Shown here one piece after another: positions 58,128 through 64,000 of a DNA stretch of 64,000 nt. A program made the translations under genes and the position numbers. Each line of letters begins with the position of its first letter. Position 1 is the first letter of the stretch. The stretch covers positions 2,175,976 through 2,239,975 of the forward strand of contig NZ_CP141212.1 in NCBI RefSeq assembly GCF_035610345.1, written 5' to 3'. The stretch comes from Sinorhizobium meliloti. GTDB taxonomy: Bacteria > Pseudomonadota > Alphaproteobacteria > Rhizobiales > Rhizobiaceae. The notes beneath the pieces are model-generated. The model had not been told where the DNA came from and searched no databases. It saw only the letters and a program-made list of their open reading frames with translations.

Positions 58128-59153
58128 CTAGCCCCCCAGCCTTGCAAGGCTCGCCAGTTCCGGCAGATTGAAAATCGAAAGATCGGCGCCCGGCGACGGA
58201 GCCTCGGTGCGGACACCCGCTCTCAGCTTCGCGGACCGGGCACGAGGATTGCGGGACGCCTCCTCCTCGCTTGCCGCGACCATAGGCTTGCCGACTGGCG
58301 TGAAGGTTGCGGCGCGCGCCGTCACCAGCGGCAGATGGCGGGAGCCGCCCGCCTTGCCGGACCGATCCTGGAAGAACGTTTTTACAATTCGATCCTCGAG
58401 CGAATGAAAGGTAACGACGACGAGCCGGCCGCCAGGTTTCAGAGCCCGTTCGGCCGCAAACAGGGCATGGGCGAGCTCGCCCAGCTCGTCATTGACGAAG
58501 ATGCGCAGCGCCTGGAAAACGCGCGTTGCGGGGTGAATTTTGTCCTTGGCTTTGCGCGGCGTAACCGTCTCGATGAGATTTGCGAGGTCGCGGGTGGTCT
58601 CGAACGGCGTCTCGGCGCGGCGCTTTTCGATGGCGCGCGCAATCCGCCCCGCCTGCTTTTCCTCTCCGAGGAAGCCGAAGATGCGGATGAGGTCCGACAC
58701 CTTCGCGCGATTGACGACATCGGCGGCGGAGACGCCGGCGGCCGACATGCGCATGTCGAGCGGCCCCTTCTTCTGAAAGGAGAAGCCGCGCTCCGCCTCG
58801 TCGATCTGCATGGAAGAGACGCCGATATCGAGCACGACGCCGTCGAGCCCCTGTGCCGGCGCATGCTCGGCCAGATCGGAAAAACGGGAATGAACGAGCT
58901 TCAGCCGCCCGCCGCTCGCGTGCATCATGGATTGCCCCGCGGCGATCGCCGTCGGATCGCGGTCGAGCGCGATGACGTCGGCACCGGCATCGAGAATGGC
59001 GGATGCGTAGCCCCCGGCGCCGAAAGTGCCGTCGAGAACGATCTTGCCGGGAGCGGGATCCAGAGCCGCGAGAACTTCCTTCAGGAGGACGGGAATGTGA
59101 CGAACCGGTCCGCCGTCGGCATCAGAAGTTCCGCCGCCTTGATCCGTCACCAT
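58128..59153 (-). CDS. rsmH: 16S rRNA m4C1402 methyltransferase RsmH
   Basis: The 341-residue SAM-dependent enzyme (formerly MraW) methylates N4 of cytidine 1402 in 16S rRNA. It has [13 protein letters not shown], the SAM loop [39 protein letters not shown] and [13 protein letters not shown]. The ATG at 59153 follows GGAGAGGCGG. The mraZ stop is 14 bases upstream. The reading frame continues far upstream of this start, but that part is antisense-like and overlaps mraZ. Confidence 0.95.
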   Translation of the reverse strand: MVTDQGGGTSDADGGPVRHIPVLLKEVLAALDPAPGKIVLDGTFGAGGYASAILDAGADVIALDRDPTAIAAGQSMMHASGGRLKLVHSRFSDLAEHAPAQGLDGVVLDIGVSSMQIDEAERGFSFQKKGPLDMRMSAAGVSAADVVNRAKVSDLIRIFGFLGEEKQAGRIARAIEKRRAETPFETTRDLANLIETVTPRKAKDKIHPATRVFQALRIFVNDELGELAHALFAAERALKPGGRLVVVTFHSLEDRIVKTFFQDRSGKAGGSRHLPLVTARAATFTPVGKPMVAASEEEASRNPRARSAKLRAGVRTEAPSPGADLSIFNLPELASLARLGG

Positions 59154-59167
59154 TCCGCCTCTCCATT

Positions 59168-59608
59168 CTATTGTGAACGCAGCCCCCGTTGCTTGCGCCC
59201 TTCTCTGGCCTCCGCCTGCGCCCTCGCAAACGCCTGCGGATCCCAGAGCTGAAAATGATCGCCCCGCCCGACGAAGGTCACGTCGTTCGAGATGCCGGTG
59301 AAGTCGCGGATGAAATCCGTCACCATCAGCCGGCCCTCCGGGTCGAGCTTCACATAGACCCCGCCCCCATGAACAAGGAGCGACATCTCGTTGGCCGCAT
59401 CCGAAAACGGATCCTCGGCGGCCATCTGCTTCTCGAACCGGTCCAGAAGCTCCGGCCCGCCGACGCTGATCGCCGGAAAGACGAAGTCCTGAAAACAGTA
59501 TAACTCCCGCACGCCTGCCTCCAAAAGCACGGCGCGGAAGGCCGACGGGACGGAGACCCGCCCCTTGGCATCGATCCGGTTCGTAACATGTGACAAGAAG
59601 CGGTTCAT
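59168..59608 (-). CDS. mraZ: Transcriptional regulator MraZ
   Basis: The 146-residue protein holds two AbrB-like SpoVT domains (about 5-50 and 80-130), with [17 protein letters not shown] and [17 protein letters not shown]. MraZ binds repeated TGGG-type sites and represses the dcw operon, including its own gene. The predicted sites are at 59785-59819. It is the first gene of the cluster and lies 14 bases upstream of rsmH. It starts [10 protein letters not shown], as in other rhizobia. Confidence 0.94.
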   Translation of the reverse strand: MNRFLSHVTNRIDAKGRVSVPSAFRAVLLEAGVRELYCFQDFVFPAISVGGPELLDRFEKQMAAEDPFSDAANEMSLLVHGGGVYVKLDPEGRLMVTDFIRDFTGISNDVTFVGRGDHFQLWDPQAFARAQAEAREGRKQRGLRSQ

Positions 59609-59784
59609 GACGCGAAACGGCCGCCTCCGATTGACGGACCACGATCATCGGCCCGCACATACACTCGCACCACCGCGCATGGATCCCCCGCCGGGCACAT
59701 GCGTGCCCGCCTGATCTTCCGATCGACGGAAGCCTCGAATTTCGCGATGGAGGGCCATTGCACGGCCCTTGCGCAGTACCATTA

Positions 59785-59819
59785 TGGGATAACATGGGAC
59801 CATATGGGCGTCAATGGGA
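59785..59819. promoter_or_regulatory. MraZ operator: four TGGGN repeats at 10-bp spacing
   Basis: On the plus strand TGGGA occurs at 59785, 59795 and 59815 and TGGGC at 59805, each separated by five bases. This is the TGGGN-N5 pattern known for MraZ in E. coli. It lies 177 bases upstream of the mraZ start, facing the opposite strand from the gene. Confidence 0.8.
59786..59814 (-). promoter_or_regulatory. Putative mraZ promoter
   Basis: On the minus strand TTGACG (59809-59814) is followed by 17 bases and TATCCC (59786-59791). The -10 is weak, but the spacing is ideal and both elements lie inside the TGGGN operator, as expected for a MraZ-repressed promoter. Confidence 0.5.
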
Positions 59820-60021
59820 GAAGCTCGTAACCAGCCTTGCGGATGATCAAATATTGATAGGTTGTTAAGTTTAACAAAGGGTTACGATCCAAACCCTAAT
59901 GCCTTGGAATCGCGCGCAAAAGCGAGCCGCGTCCGTGAGGTGCGGCGAGCCTCGCAGGCGTAATTCGCTGAGTCAGGGAATTGAGGAGACGTGCTTTGCC
60001 GCAGTGGCGAAAGCTGCAAAG

Positions 60022-60027
60022 AAAAAA
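60022..60027 (-). terminator. U-run at the 3' end of rnpB
   Basis: Six Ts on the minus strand follow P1 directly, so the end of the RNA itself may serve as the terminator stem region. Confidence 0.5.
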
Positions 60028-60430
60028 GCCAGTTGGCCTGTAAGCCGGGTTCTGTATGGCTCCGCCTCCGGAGAGACGAAACGTGGCAGCCATTCATCTG
60101 GGGCTGCGCTTGCGCGCAGCCTCGTGCAACCCACCCGGACGACGCGCCTGGAAACCGGCTGGGCGCTTGCGCGCCCGTGTCGTCCCTATTCGGTCTTGCT
60201 CCCGGTGGGGTTTGCCGTGCCGTCCATGTCGCCATGTCCGCGGTGGGCTCTTACCCCACCCTTTCACCCTTACTCCGCAAGCGGAGCGGTCTGCTTTCTG
60301 TGGCACTTTCCCTGGGGTCGCCCCCGCCGGACGTTATCCGGCACCGTGTTTCCGTGGAGCCCGGACTTTCCTCGCCCCGCGGCCTTTCGGCACTTGCGAG
60401 GCGCGGCTGCCCGGCCAACTGGCAGAGGCT
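60028..60430 (-). ncRNA. rnpB: RNase P RNA
   Basis: The catalytic RNA of RNase P trims tRNA 5' leaders. On the minus strand the P4 5' strand is seen in GAGGAAAGTCCGGGCTCC (about 60355-60372) and its 3' partner in ACAGAACCCGGCTTACAG near the end. GCCAGTTGGC (60414-60423) pairs with GCCAACTGGC (60028-60037) to form P1 and fixes the two ends. The length of about 403 nt fits a bacterial type A RNA. A U-run directly after the 3' end acts as terminator. The 5' end may be off by a few bases. Confidence 0.93.
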
Positions 60431-60493
60431 CATTAAACGACCGGGACGGCAAGCGCCAGAGAAATCGGCACTGCCGCGCGGCCCGGCGGTTAC

Positions 60494-61681
60494 TTAACGA
60501 TACGCGACCGCGAAGTCCGTTTCGTACCCGTCCGCCTCGAGCCGGCCTTCCGTCATCAGCAACGCGCCAAGCCTGCCGATCTCGTCGGAGCTCTTGGCGG
60601 CCTGGCCGTTGCCGCCTGTGAGCACGGCGATGCGGTCGCTCACGAAACCGATATAAGGATAGCCGTGTCGCGTGAACGCTGTGACGCAGGGCGAATAATG
60701 CGTCGAAACGGGTCTCAAGGCGGGGATCGTCTCGGCGAGCAGTCCGCGCATGTGTTCGGCCGCTTCCGCGTTTGCACCGCTTCGGAACCAGTCCCTGATC
60801 GCCGGCTCGCTCGCAAGGATCCGATCGGTCGGATCGCCGCCGATCTTTACGTAGTGTTTGCCATCGGCATAGGCAACCGGCGGCAACAGGTAATAGCTTC
60901 TCTCCTGCTCCGGCGCGACGCCGATCAGCGACGGCATGCCTTCATAGAAGGAAAGATCATCCGCGCCCACCTCCGCAAAAAGCACGGTGCGCGCCTTTAC
61001 CGCAAGGTCGAGCGGCCGCGGAAGAAGCGCCTGCGAAAGCGAGAAGCCGCCCGCAGCGACCAGGACGCGGCCGGCCCGTACCAGGTGGCCGTCGATCGTG
61101 CCGACCACCACGTGATCCGGACCGTCTTCGACCGAGATCACCTCCGAGCGGATCACCCGTGCACCCGATTTTTCGGCCGCGATCGTTTGCGCACGGACGA
61201 GCGAGCGAGGATTTATGTAGCCTGCGCCGCTTGCCTCGTGAACGCCGGCATAGCCTTGCGGGAAGCGGAACCAGGGAAACCGCCCGGCAAGGTCGTCGCC
61301 AAGGATCAGCGGTGCCTCGACGCCGAGCCTGTCGCGGGCACGCTCGACATTCTCGAGATAATCGAACGCGCCGCCGGGAGCTGGGGCCGCGATCAGACAG
61401 CCGACGGGAAAATAGAATTCGACGCCGCTTTCCTGTGCGATTTCCGGATACCGATCGATCGAGCGCCGGGCCAGACGCGCCCAGACCGGGTCGTCGTCGA
61501 TCGTACGGGTGATGCGGGCATTGTCGTAATGACTGGCGAAAACGCCGCCGTGGTTCGCCCAGTCCTCCGGCTCATCGGGGCCGATAAGCGCGACACCGGC
61601 GCCCGCCCTCGCAAGGTGACGCGCCGCTGCGGCGCCCATCATCCCCTTGCCAATGATAACGAAATCAACGCTCTCCGACAT
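60494..61681 (-). CDS. FAD-dependent amino-acid oxidase-type oxidoreductase
   Basis: The 395-residue protein belongs to the DAO family (glycine oxidase/sarcosine oxidase-like). It begins DFVIIGKGMMGAAAARHLA with the Rossmann GxGxxG near residue 8, has the second FAD site in AGRVLVAAGGFS, and ends with a glycine-rich TGGNGQAAKSSDEIGRL. GGGGAAAGGC precedes the ATG at 61681. The substrate is a small amine or amino acid; sarcosine-like compounds are common in rhizobia, but this is inference. It is monocistronic. Confidence 0.85.
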   Translation of the reverse strand: MSESVDFVIIGKGMMGAAAARHLARAGAGVALIGPDEPEDWANHGGVFASHYDNARITRTIDDDPVWARLARRSIDRYPEIAQESGVEFYFPVGCLIAAPAPGGAFDYLENVERARDRLGVEAPLILGDDLAGRFPWFRFPQGYAGVHEASGAGYINPRSLVRAQTIAAEKSGARVIRSEVISVEDGPDHVVVGTIDGHLVRAGRVLVAAGGFSLSQALLPRPLDLAVKARTVLFAEVGADDLSFYEGMPSLIGVAPEQERSYYLLPPVAYADGKHYVKIGGDPTDRILASEPAIRDWFRSGANAEAAEHMRGLLAETIPALRPVSTHYSPCVTAFTRHGYPYIGFVSDRIAVLTGGNGQAAKSSDEIGRLGALLMTEGRLEADGYETDFAVAYR

Positions 61682-61818
61682 GCCTTTCCCCGATGTTCGC
61701 TTCGCGACCGAGATAGCACGCCGTTCAGGCTTTCGCACCGAATTCCTTCGGACAATCAACAATATGCCGGAACGCAATACCCACCCGGCGTATGTCTTAC
61801 AGCGTCACATGCGATAGA

Positions 61819-62358
61819 TCACAACCAGTCCAGGATGTTCTTGACTTTACCGCAATAGCGCTTCGAAACGGGGTTCATTCGCTTCGCGGCGTGGCCGGCA
61901 TTGTATTTGAGGATGGTGCCGCAGGTCGTCCCGTCCGAAAGCTCCTGCGCCTTCGCCAGGTACTTCATCCCGAATTTGATATTGGTCTCAGGCTCGTAGA
62001 GGTCTTTGATCGAGCCGGTATAGCCCATCATCCGGGCCGTGGCCGGCTTGATCTGCATCAGGCCGACTTCGCCGGCGCTTCCGCGAGCCTTGGCATTGAA
62101 GTTGCTCTCGACCTCGACGATCGCGTGAGCGAGGTCGGCGGGAATGCCGTATTGCTTGGCATAGGACTGGATGAGGATCGTATATTGGGATCCGCGCGGC
62201 AAAGTCAGGTCGGGTTTCGGATAACCCGTCGTTCTGCTTACCGACGGAATTGCAGAAGTCTTGACGGTTTTGTCGATGCCCCCTGCATACGACGTACCAA
62301 TCCCGGCGAAGAACATGCCAAGGCATGCCGCCACCGCAGCAACAGACGCTATTCTCAT
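61819..62358 (-). CDS. Soluble lytic transglycosylase (SLT domain)
   Basis: The 179-residue secreted enzyme has a signal peptide (residues 1-25, ending SYA) and a single SLT domain. The catalytic Glu is in AIVEVESNFNAKARGSAGEVGLMQIKPAT (split around residue 83), with the GLMQI motif and the later LKYNAGHAAKR. It cleaves glycan strands in the periplasm to leave anhydro-MurNAc ends. The small size is that of housekeeping or T4SS-like single-domain LTs. It sits near an AmpD-like amidase, so both act on peptidoglycan. Confidence 0.88.
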   Translation of the reverse strand: MRIASVAAVAACLGMFFAGIGTSYAGGIDKTVKTSAIPSVSRTTGYPKPDLTLPRGSQYTILIQSYAKQYGIPADLAHAIVEVESNFNAKARGSAGEVGLMQIKPATARMMGYTGSIKDLYEPETNIKFGMKYLAKAQELSDGTTCGTILKYNAGHAAKRMNPVSKRYCGKVKNILDWL

Positions 62359-62584
62359 TTAGTTTGAAGTCTCCGGTCTGGGGAACCGATCGCGCGGCGC
62401 ACCCCACCGCGACGATCGAATTTCCCGATCGTTTTCATTGACAAGAGTGCCGCGCCCGGCGCCACATCCCCTGCAGTTGATGCAACGGAAATGACCGGCG
62501 CATCATGGTAAACATGTGGCAGCACGAGAAAATCGTGCACGAAAATCAATCAGACGCTAATTTAGGGCGGACAAAAATCGCTTT

Positions 62585-63349
62585 TCAGGCGGCCAGAATC
62601 GGCAATGTCGAAAGCAGGCGGTGCAGCGTATCGATAGTGGAAACGTCGGCGATGCCGTCCACTCGCGATTGTCGGAAATGGCGCTGGAACGCAGCGACCA
62701 CCCCTTCGGTCTTCGCGCAGAAATCCCCTGTGATTTCAACTCCGTAACCATAGAGCAAAAGCATGGACTGGAGTGCTTCCACGGGCTGGCCCCGGTCGCC
62801 GCGCTGGAAGAAGCGACCGCCCCTCACGGAGGCCGGTTCAACCCAGTGTCCGACCCCGCGACGAAACAGCACATCCCAAGGAAAATTTTCTCCAGGATCA
62901 ACCTTGCGAATCGGCGCGATATCGCTATGCGCAAGCACCCTCTCCGGGGTGATTTGCCAGCGTTCGCCACAGTCCAGACACAATTCGGCGACTGCCTCGA
63001 TCTGCGCTTCAGGGAAGTCCGGGAGGCCGCCCGGGTGACCGGCATTGGCAATCTCGATCCCGATGGAGCACGAATTGATATCCGTTTCGCCCTTCCAGAC
63101 GCCCTTGCCCGCGTGCCAGGCCCTGCGTTCTTCCGGTACCAGCTGGGCGATTCGCCCCTCCTCGTCTACGAAATAGTGACAGGAGACCTGGCTTTCCTCG
63201 CGACAGAGCCAGTCGAGCGCGGACGCCGCCGTCTCCATGCCGGTGTAATGAAGGATGATCATATCCGGCCTGCGCCCGCCGGCGCGCTCGCCATGGTTGG
63301 GCGAGGGCACGAGATGAGCGCCGGGGAAGTCGCAGGTCTCGGATGTCAT
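62585..63349 (-). CDS. N-acetylmuramoyl-L-alanine amidase, AmpD-like
   Basis: The 254-residue amidase_2 protein has the zinc ligands His34 (IILHYTG), His141 and Asp151 (LAHSDIAPIRKVDPG). A C-terminal peptidoglycan-binding domain (RGQPVEALQSMLLLYGYGVEITGDF) follows at about 183-245, which plain AmpD lacks. No signal peptide is seen, so it may act on recycled anhydro-muropeptides in the cytoplasm like AmpD, although the binding domain suggests another role. Its start overlaps the stop of the DjlA-like gene as ATGA. Confidence 0.88.
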   Translation of the reverse strand: MTSETCDFPGAHLVPSPNHGERAGGRRPDMIILHYTGMETAASALDWLCREESQVSCHYFVDEEGRIAQLVPEERRAWHAGKGVWKGETDINSCSIGIEIANAGHPGGLPDFPEAQIEAVAELCLDCGERWQITPERVLAHSDIAPIRKVDPGENFPWDVLFRRGVGHWVEPASVRGGRFFQRGDRGQPVEALQSMLLLYGYGVEITGDFCAKTEGVVAAFQRHFRQSRVDGIADVSTIDTLHRLLSTLPILAA

Positions 63350-64000
63350 GCGGCGCGGCGCTCTCTTTCGATCGCCTCGTAGGCCGCGTTGAGCACGGCC
63401 ATGCGATCGTTGGCGATCGCGTGGAACTCTTCCGGCACGCCGCGCGCCACGAGCATGTCCGGGTGGTTCTCGGAAACGAGAACGCGATAGCGCTTGCGAA
63501 TCGCGGAAAAGTCATCCTTCGGCGAAACGCCGAGAACCTGGTAGGGATCGCGGTCGTCGCCATGAACGTGGCGCGCCATGATGCACCCGAAATGCTCGTC
63601 GTCCATCCTGAATATTTCAGCCACACGCCTCAGGAACGTAAGCTCCTTCTCGTGCACCGCCCCGTCCGATTTCGCGATATGGAACAGGCCGTCGACGATG
63701 TCTTCGAGAATCGGGCAATTCCTCTCGCAAGAGGAGCAGAGCGAAGCCATTTTCTCCGCATAGGCCTCGTAGCCGGCAACGTCCTGGCGGGCGAGATTGT
63801 AAAGCCTGGCGACGTTCCTCGCCTGGTCCGCGGGAAACTTGAAGATGTCGCGAAAGGCGCTTACCTCGGCCTCGTTCACGATGCCGTCGGCCTTCGCCAT
63901 TTTCGCCGAAAGCGCGATCATGGCGACCGAAAAGGCGACCTTTCGCCGGGTTTCCGGATCTCCTTCGAAGAGCGTCCGGACCGCCTCGACCACTCCAGTA
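63346..64000 (-). CDS. DjlA-like TerB/DnaJ co-chaperone (5' end outside window)
   Basis: About 216 residues are visible, with the N-terminus beyond the window edge; the frame is open to 64000. The first part is a TerB-like helical domain (RRKVAFSVAMIALSAKMAKADGIV), and the last 70 residues are a J domain (PYQVLGVSPKDDFSAIRKRYR, with HPD in SENHPDML). DjlA proteins stimulate DnaK at the membrane. A GTG at 63993 could serve as a start but is probably an internal valine. It is coupled to the amidase gene by a 4-base overlap. Confidence 0.85.
   Translation of the reverse strand, partial: TGVVEAVRTLFEGDPETRRKVAFSVAMIALSAKMAKADGIVNEAEVSAFRDIFKFPADQARNVARLYNLARQDVAGYEAYAEKMASLCSSCERNCPILEDIVDGLFHIAKSDGAVHEKELTFLRRVAEIFRMDDEHFGCIMARHVHGDDRDPYQVLGVSPKDDFSAIRKRYRVLVSENHPDMLVARGVPEEFHAIANDRMAVLNAAYEAIERERRAA

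Larger units (their letters stand above)
59609..60027. other. Intergenic region between rnpB and mraZ, 419 bases
   Basis: It contains the mraZ promoter and operator, and a TTAA-N7-TTAC sequence (59871-59885) one mismatch from a CtrA box, 263 bases upstream of mraZ. The stretch 59890-60020 shows nothing further that I can name. Confidence 0.55.

Noticed and set aside
58128..59795. A 555-residue form of RsmH starting upstream of mraZ
   Set aside because: The extra 214 residues overlap mraZ in another frame and are not protein-like; the 341-residue form has the usual length and ribosome-binding site.

Overview
The window is about 64 kb of GC-rich chromosomal DNA from an alphaproteobacterium, almost certainly a rhizobium of the Sinorhizobium/Ensifer group. 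The basis is the gene content (aqpZ next to ddl-ftsQAZ, an FtsZ with a very long Pro/Gln linker, panC-panB, DjlA next to an AmpD-like amidase), the codon use, and mosaic palindromic repeats of the rhizobial RIME type. I see no rRNA or tRNA genes, no CRISPR array, no prophage and no insertion sequence. The one classical RNA gene is rnpB. Most of the window is core chromosome, with a few accessory patches.

Layout. 1-5.6 kb: an AsmA-like envelope protein cut by the window edge, an FAD-linked D-lactate/glycolate-type dehydrogenase and a DUF1772 membrane protein. 5.7-10 kb: an RND efflux pump with its adaptor. 10.3-17.6 kb: a Tat-exported cyclase-family hydrolase with an AhpD-like partner, a UvrD/PcrA helicase carrying an in-frame palindromic repeat, a GNAT acetyltransferase, a phosphoribosyltransferase, a diguanylate cyclase and CreA. 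17.7-21.6 kb: two paralogous small secreted proteins, then a chemoreceptor-CheW pair. 21.8-28.4 kb: a tiny membrane protein, SCO, PrmA, a mini HNH-type protein, a candidate minus-strand small RNA with anti-Shine-Dalgarno loops, an aminopeptidase P, and an AzlCD exporter. 28.5-31 kb: panCB and a VOC protein.

31-59.6 kb is a nearly complete dcw (division and cell wall) cluster read on the minus strand. In transcription order it is mraZ, rsmH, ftsL, ftsI, murE, murF, mraY, murD, ftsW, murG, murC, murB, [an oppositely oriented MHS transporter and aqpZ], ddl, ftsQ, ftsA, ftsZ, lpxC, bamD, recN, ligA. It links precursor synthesis (MurB-F, Ddl), lipid-linked steps (MraY, MurG), septal synthesis (FtsW, FtsI) and the divisome (FtsL, FtsQ, FtsA, FtsZ) to lipid A synthesis (LpxC) and outer-membrane assembly (BamD). 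Many neighbours overlap by ATGA or sit a few bases apart, which suggests translational coupling. Upstream of mraZ are four TGGGN direct repeats at 10-bp spacing that match the known MraZ operator.

60-64 kb: rnpB, an FAD-dependent oxidoreductase, a soluble lytic transglycosylase, an AmpD-like amidase and a DjlA-like protein that runs off the window.

The best candidates for something new are the minus-strand small RNA at about 24.24-24.48 kb, the protein-coding palindromic insert in the helicase, the paralogous secreted pair with a 10-residue repeat, and a palindromic repeat family found four times, each copy just downstream of a minus-strand gene in or next to the dcw region.
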